Below are positions 20,413 to 31,164 of a stretch of 64,000 nt of DNA, piece after piece. The translations under genes were made by a program, and so were the position numbers. The first letter of the stretch is position 1. Every line of letters begins with the position of its first letter. The notes beneath the pieces were generated by a model. The model was not told the DNA's origin. It made no database searches and saw only the letters and a program-made list of their open reading frames with translations. This DNA is from Lepidodermella squamata. Lineage: Eukaryota; Gastrotricha. The stretch lies in assembly GCA_047495785.1 (NCBI GenBank), contig JBLDXI010000013.1:3286001-3350000 (forward strand). Direction: 5' to 3'.

Positions 20413-20897
20413 AGCTTGGTTGGCGCCACTCCAAAGTTTCTGAGTGATTTTTCTACTCGCATGTACAACAAACAAGTGCTAGGTGTGGCTTGAATCTCAT
20501 TTGCATTTCGCGTGCTGGTCTATTTAGCGCTGCGTTGTACACAACTCGCGCGCTTGTTGCTGACTGTTATTTAGGCTTTCGTTTATCATTACTACTATCA
20601 TCTATTATCAACTACTATATACAACGAAGAACGAGTTTTTCTAGGTGAACATTTTCGGTGATCCCTTTCATTCTATACCATCTTCTTTCAGTCTTCTTTC
20701 ATTTTTTCTGCGCATGCCAAATTTTTGCTAAATAAAATTTGTATCTCAATTTTTTTTGTTTCCGATTTAGTAATTTTAATATATTAAATTGTTTTTGTTA
20801 TTGTTGAGAACCGGAATTCGATTTGAAATATTCGAGAATCTCGCTAGACAAAGCATAACTATTAACGATCTGAGAACTCGAGAATTTCCATTTTTGC
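20413..20897. other. 3' UTR of CDK4/6 and SOWAH promoter
   Basis: This gap holds the probable CDK4/6 3' UTR, with AATAAA at 20731-20736, and the SOWAH upstream region. No gene is seen. Confidence 0.5.
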
Positions 20898-22703
20898 ATG
20901 TCGAGCGTAACAGACCAGACGCTCGTAAATTTTCTGAATAGTGTCGGAGGCCAAACCACATACTCTCAATTGCGGCATAAATTTTCGTTCTTCTTGAACG
21001 ATACTACAAATAGAGGTAATATCCATTAACATTTCTTGAAAAATAATTATCAAGTTTTTTCCAGATGTGAACCGGCAAAAATTCAAGGACTATTTGAAGA
21101 AAATAGCCACTATTACTGCACAAAAGGATGGCGAGAAAATTTTGACTCTCAAGGAGAAATATCGGACAGTAAAAAATGCGGATACCCCTAAGGCGGCGCT
21201 TAATTCAACTGTTCCCGCCTCGAGAATAACCCCATTTGAGATATCGAAAGATTCTGGGTTTTCTCAATCATTTTCGCAATTCCAATCGACTGGTGAATCT
21301 TCGAAAAATGATCTTGCGTCAATTTTACATAAAAAATGGCTTGTTGCGATGGCGAGCGGTGACATTGAAGGAATGAAATCTCTACTCCAGGAGAAGCCAG
21401 AGTTGATGGATGATACAGATTCTTCGCTTGGATTTACGGCCATGCACTGGGCGGCTCTATCAGGAAATTGCGATGTAATCGAATTCCTCGCTTCGAATCT
21501 GAAAACAACTGAATCTCTTAATCGAATCAGTCGCGCTGGGTTCACTCCTCTTCATGTGGCGTACATGCATGTAAGCTAAAATTATGGAAAAAATATCTGA
21601 ATAGTCCCTCAATATTAGGGAGCGATTTACAATTATTAAGGAGGATTTTTTTCGTTTTTTTCAGAATCGTGTAACTGCTGCTCAGCTTTTAGAGAGAAAA
21701 GGTGCTGACACGCAAGCTGAGGACTTCAGTTGCCGCACGCCCGCGCATTACGGTCGTTTACTTCGGAACGCCAAAACTCAGCCCGACGTATCGCCAACAT
21801 CGAGTACTGGCCGCAAAATATCAACCCTCGAGAAAATGGGTAGAAATGCGTCTCAATTCGGTAAGTCCCAATGTCTACTTTAGAATCAACTTGAGGATCA
21901 TGGATAACCCACTTTGAACCAATACACCCATTTCAATCCATCATCATTTTTCACCATCAGGTCGTAACCTTTCGCTGTGTTTGAGACCTCGCTTCAACAT
22001 GTTTACCCGAACCTTTTGTAACTTCATACCCAGATTCATAAATCGTATGGTTTGATGCGACTTACTCAATAGTAGACCAGTTTTTTTCATAATTTTTCTG
22101 TTGGGCTGAATGAAGAGAAGCTACGTGAATGACCTGTCACTTTCAATTTGTAGATAATTGATTAGATTCGTGGTTTCATTTTCATTTAATTGTGTTTAGT
22201 TGATAATAACCCCATTTTTCCCTTTTCTTTCCCCTTCTCTCGACAAATGTAGCGTCGAAAATCCGCGACAAAGTTCGATCTATTTCCTCGTCTCATTCTT
22301 CCATCGATTCAATACCATCGTCTTGTTCTTCGGCTGCTAGCTCTCGACACCTCAATTTGCGGCCAGGAAGTGGTCATTTCGACGGGTTTAGTAGCGATAA
22401 AAGCAACCGCTATCTTGACACCGACAGCGCCAGAAATGATCCACGCTTCATCCGTGGACTCAGTTCGAGCAGTGGCGCGCTCAACTCGAGGATGCAGCTT
22501 ACACCGCATCTGGCCATTACAAACTTTCTTCAGCCTAAATCAAAGAGTTCGGAACTTAGTCCGCCGCTTCAAGAGCATAGGTAAATTTCGTAGAGTTTTT
22601 CCAATTTCCGAGTATTTTATTGTTCTCATTTCCCAGGCGGAAATCGACCGAGTTGATGCCTCCTCCACCGCCACCTCGACCACTTACCAGCAGCCGAGTG
22701 TAA
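20898..22703 (+). CDS. SOWAH (sosondowah) ankyrin-repeat protein
   Basis: Five exons: 20898-21015, 21065-21570, 21665-21860, 22253-22580 and 22637-22703, totalling 404 residues, all in frame with GT-AG borders. The N-terminal winged-helix-like SOWAH domain (about 1-75: TLVNFLNSVGGQTTYSQLRH, FKDYLKKIATI) is followed by a linker and ankyrin repeats (LHKKWLVAMASGDIEGMKSL, LGFTAMHWAALSGNCDVIEF, AGFTPLHVAYMH, then DFSCRTPAHYGR). That order is the SOWAHA-D plan. The C-terminal part is Ser-rich with a polyproline run (MPPPPPPRP) just before the stop. SOWAH proteins have poorly known roles. The first exon is short and was found by extending the SOWAH N-terminal fold upstream of a frame-compatible acceptor. 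The poly(A) signal AATAAA is at 22860-22865. The gene converges on the dynein light chain gene. Confidence 0.88.
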
Positions 22704-23151
22704 TGCATATCACTTAGTGATAATAATCTAGTATCGCCTGTAGGATGTTGACGAAAGCTGCTCAGACATTCCAAATCGTGCTTGCTGCTTTTTGTACTCT
22801 TTTATATTTTAATTTCTGATGATTTGATTGTTTCAAAAAAGTAATAACCGTAAAAAATTAATAAAACTAAAACGAAGGTTTCAAAGCTAACGTTTGTTTT
22901 TATTGTTACTTGACACATCTAATATAATATATTCCTTATACACGCGGATTCCGATTATAAGATACTGGTGACACATAACTCAAGTGCTGTGCATGTTAAT
23001 CAATCGACGGATTGCCTCTCCCGTGAGATGGCAATCAGTAGAACGAAAAACGCTAAAATTTTCTGGCACAGCGAAGCGTCCAGTTTGACAGAGATCAATA
23101 AGTGTTTCCGGATGTTTCAGGTTCACACACACACTGGATGGATAGGCGTCG
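22704..23151. other. Convergent 3' region between SOWAH and roadblock genes
   Basis: The convergent 3' ends of two genes; it holds the SOWAH poly(A) signal and the 3' UTR of the minus-strand light chain. No other gene is seen. Confidence 0.5.
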
Positions 23152-23497
23152 TTACTCAGCCGCGTAGTTTTGCACAACGATCATGATGTATTCCTTATCT
23201 GAAAATCAGGATTTCTAGAATTGCACGAGTAAGTCAAAGGCAAAAGTTACCTGGCGCCACCATGATCTCGTGCTTCTTTGACCGAATACGGAAGAAAGTA
23301 AGATCATTTTGGGGGTCAAGTTCTCTTACGACCCCTCTTGTCTTGAGTGCCAAATTGTGAATGAGGCTTCCGTAGTGGGTCGAGGTTTGGTTGTCCATCG
23401 TAGTACGAATCGGGATACCATCGTTGTTAATAATGATGATTCCGATCACTCCTTTGTGCGCTTGAATTCGCTTGATGGTTTCTTCCACTTCACTCAT
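23152..23497 (-). CDS. dyrb-1: Dynein light chain roadblock-type (DYNLRB/LC7)
   Basis: Exons 23497-23251 and 23198-23152 encode 97 residues, the normal family size (96). The sequence [53 protein letters not shown] and the C-terminus [14 protein letters not shown] is diagnostic of roadblock/LC7 light chains. It binds as a dimer to the dynein intermediate chain and supports cargo attachment. The second exon is only 15 codons and was located by the conserved VAPDKxYxxIVxQN ending. No other gene is near its start: 3.7 kb of sequence upstream has no recognised gene. Confidence 0.97.
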
Positions 23498-25594
23498 TTC
23501 TTGCCAGCAAAATAAGTCCTAAGAAAAAATGCAGACTGAATCATTTTCCTTTAAACGCGCAGTAAAAAATTCGCAAGACAAGAGCACGAGTTTGTTCTTG
23601 TAGTACGGCTCGGACAAGAAGCAGAAATTTGGCTAATTTTCTTGCCAAGATCAACATCCATCACTATTGTACCGAAGTCATCAAGAGAACTTTAAAATAT
23701 GACAGCTACAGCAAATAACAACAATTATGGCGTTGCAGTGGTTCTTGCAAATTCATTCAATAACATGGTGTTTTACTACTGTTCAAAAGGTTTTAAAATC
23801 CTGGGAGTAAAACGACAATAGTGTAAGAAGTAGAATTTGCCTAGCACCCACACTGCAAGAGTGCCTCAAGTAGGTATGACTACAGGAAAGCACGTCCCTT
23901 AAATCAGTAGCACATAATTTCTAACATCAGCTGACTTTTTCAAGCAGGCGCAATTAGAACAGACGCCGAATGAGGTAAATAAAAACAAAGTGCAAAAGCA
24001 TCAAGTAATTATTACGATGCGGGCTCCAAAGACGAGGTTGAATTCCTATGAGAGATGAGAGGTGATTTTCATGTTCGGATCTTCGACAATAATAAAATGA
24101 AACTAGAAATGAATCAAGATGGTTCCGTTCTCAGTGTTTTTGCTGAATTCTTGTAAGATAGCACTGGCATCTATATAGCTGGCAATCCGTAGCTTAGCTG
24201 TGACACATGATAAACTGATGAGAAATAGCAGAGAGCGCGAGGGGACTAGGTGAGCATGAGGGCAGTGGAGCTATGTACTCAATGGAAATTCGGTACCAGT
24301 GGCTCGTAATGCAAGAGGTAGTCGGTAGTACGAAATGCAATGGTTTGTGCTTTCAGAAGAGTATTAACAGCCACCCTTGGCACAAAGGAGCAAAGATAAT
24401 CTCTGACTGTGATGGTGGTACCCGGAACGTCGTCTAGTGGGGATGATGCTAGAGGCTGGTTGCCGTTAAACTCTGTCAAAAACTGCGGGCACGCGAGACG
24501 ATCACCTCGATGGATAGTCTACGCCTTCTCGCTTTCTCCCAACAAACTTGGCTTCAACGCGAGTGGTGAGCGCATCGCAAAACGCAGAGGAGGACGGGAT
24601 TCATCGTACAACTAAAAAAATTTAATCAGAATAGACTCGTGTGCTAAGATAACATAATAGATGGATGTCGTGCGACTTAAAATGCGACGAGTTCAGCCGT
24701 TAAGCAGAAATGATTACGAGCGAAAAAGCATTATCAACGTTTTCCAAAAATACATGGTTGCTACGTATAAAATTTTAATAAATTTTTATCACTTTTGTGA
24801 ATTTTTAAACAACTTTGATTATTTATTAACAATAAATAATGCAAGGTCATGCGGCATTACATTCGTTTAGACGGAAGCTCAGCCGGGCTCAACGTTTGCG
24901 ACCGCGTTGATGATTAGGCGGGCATTTTAGCGAGGTTCCTTTTGCTAATGTTAGAGTTTTCTACACGTGTTAACGTAGAATAATTATTGAGTTAGGGGGT
25001 AGGTAGGGTACCTACAAGCCAGGCGCCGAGAACGACTAAGCGACATGACCATAAGGTCAGCGTAGTGGCTAGTCAGTGGCTAGAAGTCCGATAATAAACT
25101 TCCGAGAGGACTGTACTGGCTGCGCAGCCCATCTGTTGAATGCTTCTAAACAGGCCTGACTGAGAATGACGACAAAATATTTAGATGTTAGTTCCTCTGA
25201 GCATTCCGACCTTTAGAGGAGTATGTCCTCCCACGTCTAGGCTCTTAAACGGTGGCTACAGGCGTATCCGTGTCAGAGGCTCGAAATCGAAGAAAGTCAA
25301 AACCTTGCTAACCGAACCCAAGTGATAATACTTAATTTTAATTGATCGCACTTCTAAGGCAGGAAGGTTGAAGGTTGTAGGAAGGGTCTAAGGTTGACGG
25401 TGACTCGGCGATAATCGGCGGCCCTAATGTGAACTAGTGAACATGCTGAAAGGGACGATGGCGGATTCTACCACGATGGATCGATACCTCGCCCACCATG
25501 GAGCTGCTGTTAGACAGTCTAACGATACGCTCAGCTACCAGTGCTGACCGACATGATGCCGACAGTTGCAGGAGTTTAGTACAGTAAAACCAAA

Positions 25595-25743
25595 GATCGT
25601 GAACTCCCGGGATTCCAGAATTTTAATTCGCGTCAAGACGAGGTTCACACTCAATAAAGGATTTTACACGTAAAATCAAAGCCCGTTACGCGAATCCCTG
25701 TTTACAGCATAGCTTATATTTATGGTAAGTAGAGTTCACGATC
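25595..25743. repeat. Short inverted repeat pair, possible remnant of a small element
   Basis: gatcgtgaactc at 25595-25606 is the exact reverse complement of gagttcacgatc at 25732-25743, enclosing about 125 bp. Inside lies a palindromic attttacacgtaaaat. It could be a small MITE-like element or a hairpin; no target-site duplication is evident. Confidence 0.4.
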
Positions 25744-25868
25744 ATAAGTTTCACCGAATACGTACGTGCGCTAGTTTTTTGCAGTGGCCAGCCGTACGGC
25801 TGGCTGATGGTGTCGCGTGTTTTAGTTCGTAAGAAAAAAAACATCACTTGCATCAATATCTAGCCATA

Positions 25869-25929
25869 TTCACTTTGAGCCTACCAATAACCAAATAACA
25901 ATGTTCACTTTGAGCCTACCAATAACCAA
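25869..25929. repeat. Two-copy tandem repeat, 26 bp units, period 35 bp
   Basis: ttcactttgagcctacc plus aataaccaa occurs at 25869-25894 and again at 25904-25929 without mismatch. No larger array is seen. Confidence 0.9.
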
Positions 25930-27206
25930 CAATATAATTTCTAGTGCTATGTCTTGATTTTTTATTTGCATAATCTTTCGGATGCGTACTGAAGACTATA
26001 ACGACATCCCCAGTTCGTTCATGTAGTATTGTTGTTAACTGAATATAGAGACGAGAAAAGAGTATTGAGAAGAGAAAAGACAAAAGGCAAAGTCGGGCAA
26101 AGTTACCGAAGGTCGATAACAATACACTCGCTTTAAATTCAGGTGAAACTATAATTGCTCCATAGAACCACATCACTTGTCTTGAAAATTGTTCGGTACA
26201 TAAAATCCGAGACATGGCCGCATAAAGCATACCAGTGTAATGCCGCTTGCAAGTTTGCCTCTCGTAAAGTGCTCAACGGTGTCAAGTTATTCTCGTGCTG
26301 CAACTACCACCACCGTTGAAATTCGTTCAGCGACAATGAACGTTTAGCACTCGCTACCTATAGCTGACAAGGCATCAGATAACCCGCTCGACTCAATTCG
26401 ATAAAGACAAGGACATCTCAATATTTAATTTTATTAGCGCATTAATATACCGGATACATTATTACTGAATAACGAGTGGTTCCATCAGTAAACCTTGTGC
26501 ATTCAAGATATTGAACAGAAACTGATACTGAAACACGTTGTATTTTCCATGGTTTACCATTTTATGCCCCAAAAACAGATTATTTAAACACGAAAATTCA
26601 CCTAGAGACACATTGTATGTGATGCTATCATCTTCAACATTAAAGATCCGGGAATGATATGATAACACGCGGTATAAATAAATTGAATTACAACGAAATA
26701 GTGCGTTTCCTTCTTTCGAATAAAATAATATAGATATTTGGATTGCTCAGTCCCTCTTGATAATAAATTTATCAATACAATTTCACCCATAATTTGTTAT
26801 TTTAGCAGTCAGTTGTTATTTCATGGAAGTACAGGTTTCACAAATCATGACAACCTCGTCCAAAAATAGTATAATAGTTTTGCTCAACCGTAATAAGTAG
26901 CTTATTTTTTTACAATAATGCAGCCAATTAAAGCGATTATTCAACTTCATTTTCGGGGCATCACATGCATCATGTCCATAGTAACAAAAAACACGGCTCC
27001 AGAAAGCAAAACAAACATACCACGCGCTTATAATATAATTACTCGTCGACTGTCACTCACTTTTGAATATAATGCCTTGATATTACTTCATTCATGAAGA
27101 ATAATTTATAATAAATAATTTTCCGGATTTATTCAGAATTATATGATAGATTATTTTCGTTATTTTATCAAGTCTTTATTATTTAGGCTAGATCAGTTTT
27201 TCTCCA

Positions 27207-30200
27207 TCAAGCCAGCATTTGCCGGATTTCCGAGTGCAGGTGGCAGAGATAGTCGACGTAGGTGACGCCGTTGGTTTTGTCCTCGCACAACTGGCGCAGG
27301 AAAACCATTTCCATGCCATCGGCTTGCTTCTTCGAACAAACGATGTGGATGCGCAAATGACGGTCGCGCTCATTGCGAATCGTGTTAACGACCTGGCGCA
27401 CGTGCTGGCTCAGCTGGTTGTCGAACTCGGGCAGCTCCGTCACCTTCGAAACATCGACCGTTTGGATGCCAGGAGCGCCGGCCGTCACGCCACCGCACAG
27501 CTTTTGAACAGCATCAGCCGCCGCGGCAGGGCCAATCCACAGCCAGATTTCCTGGCCGTTTTCCATGACGTAAATGCCGTTTTCTTCGAGTCGTTCTAGT
27601 GACAGGCGAACGGCGATGGGCAATGAGCGGTGCGAGTTTGCCGCCGGGTCGAAGCGGTGGATGGGCAGCAGGCGGGGGTAGAAATAGACCTGGGACGAGG
27701 CGACCGACAACTGGTTCAACGTGAACAATAAGAAGGTTCGGTCATCGGTCTGGAGATCCAACGCTAGAAAAATAATAAAAGTAAATCAAAATCATTTAGA
27801 CTTTAGACCGAGAATTATTCAATAAAAAGCGAAGCTCAAAATCATTCACTATTTTCAACTTGGATAATATTCACCGACTCGAGATATCGATAAAAATTCA
27901 AGTGGAATTTGGTGCGTTAAATCAATAACGAGGACTTATCCTGAAAATCTGTGAAAATGTACTCATAACAATAATATTCCTTCGTTAAATAAATCGAAAA
28001 AATTCAAACAGTCAAATAAAAACAGATTTTATGAATTAATTTAGTGCGTAAATCAGGTAAAAATTCGATGGCAATTTACAGAGGACTAAAATTAAATATA
28101 CAATCGACAATCGCAATCGATAAAAAATACTTCAATTTTCCATTTTCAAAGTCAGAAAAACCTCAAAATTATTGAATTATGGATTATTGAAATCCGACGA
28201 CCAATTTCTTGAAAAATTGAAATCTCTCGGTAATCTTGTGTATTTAACAATTGAAAATGAAAATTTTAGAAAAAATGAAGAGACGTACCACTTTGGAAGC
28301 AGTCGCTCTTGATTAGAGCATTAGCGTAAAGCGGTAGGCATTTCATGCATTCAGGCAGGATCAGCTGAGCAGAAGATTCCGGCGACTGAGTGACGCAGTT
28401 TTTACGATAGCACGCCAGCATGTGCGCGACCTGGTTCGTGAATTTCTCGCGAATGGCCGACGGCCCGTCAGCGACCGCCATTTGCACGGCCTGCTTCGAC
28501 ATCAAATTGATGAGAGAATCGAGATCGCAACCTCGGAAAACGTCCATCAAAATCGACGAAACCGCAGCGGCGAAATTCAGCACACGCAACCTACGCCGCC
28601 CGCCTACCGTCGTGTACAGCATAGCCGCCTGGACGTAGGCACCAGCTTCAGGCGACAATTTATCGTCATGCCGCAATTCGACAACAATTCCCTTTTCGCT
28701 ATCGCAGACGCCCATTTCAATATCTCGGTTGTTGGACATGTTGAAATTTCCGTAGTAGTTAACCGCCTGAAGGCCGGTCGAGCTTCGAACACGCATGACA
28801 CAGTCGAAGCCCTGAGGTCTTGAAACGGCGCGGCGTAAATCTTCCGCAAAGGCCCAGCCGTGGTTTTCGGCCTGGAAATACGGGTAACGGTACAGCGAAC
28901 CACCGGTCACTCGCGGCAACTCAGCCAAAGTGGCGATGTCCGTATAAGCATTCGGGAACAAGAACAAATCAATACCACAGCCGGCTGCGACGCATTCCTG
29001 AGCTAGTTTTGTGTAGTAATTATCAACAGGTTGGAGGAGGACCTTTTCCTTCGCAGTTCCTCGCAATTTCCGGTCATCTCTCATCGTGAGTTTACCAGGC
29101 GCGGTGAACGTTGGTAACGATGAGTGGAAAACAAAGAGTTTACCGCATCGCTCCGACGATTTCATCGCATCAAGACCGGCTTCGACAACGGGGCCTAAAA
29201 TTGTCTCGGTCTCTTTCGAGTCAGCATACAAGTCAGGAATCATGTCTAACAAAGCCATTATCAGAGGCTCAGATTCTGAAACTTTGACCAAGAAACCCTC
29301 GACCAGCGGGATGAACATGTCGTTCACATCTGTAACAACGCAAGCCTGCGGTTGGGCTAAGCTCGGGTGGAGATTGTAAAATTGGAGGGAGGTCGAGTAG
29401 GTAGCGAAGCCGACGCGGATTTCCGGTTCCGTTTGATCGACATCCTTCGGCAGGCACCTCAAAATCACGTTTTTCAGCTGATTGCACAGAGTACGCACCA
29501 TTCCTGAGTGAATTGCATTGTAAGACACGTCAATCATGAATATGTAAGCCGGGGCTTGCGGCAATTTCTGGTTGCTGCAATAGTCTTTAGTCGCCGTGAA
29601 TTCGAACGAGCCGAGGTGCAACTCAGGTCGCTCGTAACGGTCGTAACGAGCCCCGGTATAGTCCAAATGAGCGAAATACTCGGGAGCGACTTCCGTCACC
29701 GAGTCGCAAAATTTGCATTGGAATCGACGACCTCCGTCGATGAATTGCATGAAAGGGCACATGTAAGCGCGGCAACGTTTGCAACGCACAGGGCCGACAT
29801 CACCGGTGTTAACCAGTGGGATGGGTCTCTCGTCGCGGTGCTGCTGGGCCATAGGTTGAATGACGACTGCAATAGGGAAACCAGCCATTTTCACCATATC
29901 GGCAGAGTATGGCCACGTGTACGAAACAGCTCGCATGTAACGCGGGCCGGAACAACCGGCGTCTTCGGTGACAAACTCGGTTGTCACGAGAGGGGGCGCC
30001 TGGCCGCGCACTGATGTATTGAAAACGCCGGTATTCTTCTCCTTATCACCTTCAATCACTTGAACTGCGTTCGGAAGGTGTTCCGGATCTAGCCGAGGCC
30101 GGTTAGCTTGTTGCTGCATACCGGCCCCGGGATAACCGCCCGGTTGTTGCGGTGGATATCCAGCAGGAGGGTAAGACCCGGGAGGCATACCGATTGGTCC

Positions 30201-31164
30201 TTGCTGTCCCATAGCAGGAGGGTAAGAAGGTGGCATACCAGGTCCACCAGGCGGAGGACCTTGCTGAGGATTGAAAGCGCCAGGCGGGCCCGGAGGGGGA
30301 GCAAATTGTCCTGGACCAGGAGGAGCGTTAAACTGTCCCGGCTGGCCTCCTGGAGGTTGTTGAAATCCAGAGGGTGGAGGGGGCTGAAATTGGCCTGATG
30401 GAGGAGGCGGTTGAAATTGAGCCTGTTGACCGCCTGGAGGAAATTGCTGCGCCTGAGGACCGTTCTGGGGAGGCGGTTGGAACTGAGGAGGCTGTTGACC
30501 AGCTGGGGGTGGAGGCTGAAATTGGCCACCCATTGGAGGCGGAGCAAACTGTTGCGATGGAGGCGGGGCCCCTTGAAACTGCTGCTGCGGCTGTTGCTGT
30601 GGAGGGAATCCTCCAGGGGCCGGTCCCGGTGGTCCAGGAGGGAAGGTCTGAGAAGACTGTGGAGGCTGAAATGTAGGAGGAGGCATGCCAGGCTGACCTG
30701 ACGGACCTCCTTGAACACCAGGGCCTAAACGAGACCAATACAATATTGAGAGGATAGTCATTAAGCTAAATCTTACGAGGTCCAGGAAAAGATGCTGGAG
30801 GAAACGTCTGTCCGTAAGGTGGATTGCCAGGAGGAGCTCCAGGTGGATTATAAGGCTTCATACCTGCGCCGTTGGCCATAGGACTATTCGTTCCATTCGT
30901 GTACGGAGGATTCGGTCCACTCATAGCACCAGGAGGCTGGGGTGTAGTCGATGTCGCGTAGCCATCTTGCGGATTATTCGGCGAGAAACGAGGCGGCATT
31001 CCCCCAGGTGCTCCAGGTTGTTGTTGACCTTGAAACGAACCATGTTCTGGAGGGTAAAACCCCTGGGGTGGGGCGCCCATAGGAGGTTGGCCGTAGCCAT
31101 ATCCACCTGGGGGCATTTGACCGGTTTGACCCGGTGGATAAAACTGTTGCCCAGGTCCGAGCAT
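27207..31164 (-). CDS. sec-24: COPII coat cargo adaptor SEC24 (SEC24C/D type)
   Basis: Exons 31164-30777, 30724-28289 and 27763-27207 encode about 1126 residues. The first third is a Pro/Gln/Gly-rich disordered region. Then come the zinc finger (VRCKRCRAYMCPFMQF, FQCKFC), the trunk domain (APAYIFMIDVSYNAIHSGMV), the beta-sandwich/helical domains, and a C-terminal gelsolin fold (LPIAVRLSLERLEENGIYVM, GQEIWLWIG). SEC24 with SEC23 forms the inner COPII coat and selects cargo on ER exit membranes. The protein is longer than SEC24A/B-type cores because of the long N-terminal region; overall similarity to SEC24C/D is my impression. The last intron (27764-28288) is 525 bp, long for this genome, and holds AT-rich sequence only. 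Confidence 0.96.

Larger units (their letters stand above)
23498..27206. other. 3.7 kb gene-poor region
   Basis: The region between the light-chain start and the SEC24 3' end. I found no exon with a recognisable domain. It holds a two-copy 26 bp direct repeat (25869-25929) and a 12 bp perfect inverted repeat (25595-25743), both listed separately. A 104-codon frame on the minus strand (25916-26230, ATG at 26230) has a hydrophobic centre (RLCLLSFLFSILFSRLY) but its last part overlaps the direct repeat, which weakens it. The section 24.9-25.6 kb is more GC-rich than its flanks and could be decayed repetitive or transcribed non-coding DNA. Confidence 0.4.

Noticed and set aside
23498-27206. tRNA or rRNA genes in the gene desert
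   Set aside because: I searched by eye for paired A and B box sequences and rRNA-like motifs and found none convincing.
27207-27763. C-terminal SEC24 exon as a separate gelsolin-like gene
   Set aside because: The frame joins upstream exon 2 across a GT-AG intron at phase 1, and the gelsolin fold is the normal end of SEC24.
30328-30738. Long open frames antisense or out of frame to the SEC24 N-terminal region
   Set aside because: They arise from the Pro/Gln-rich repetitive codons of SEC24 read in other frames; no domain, no start context.
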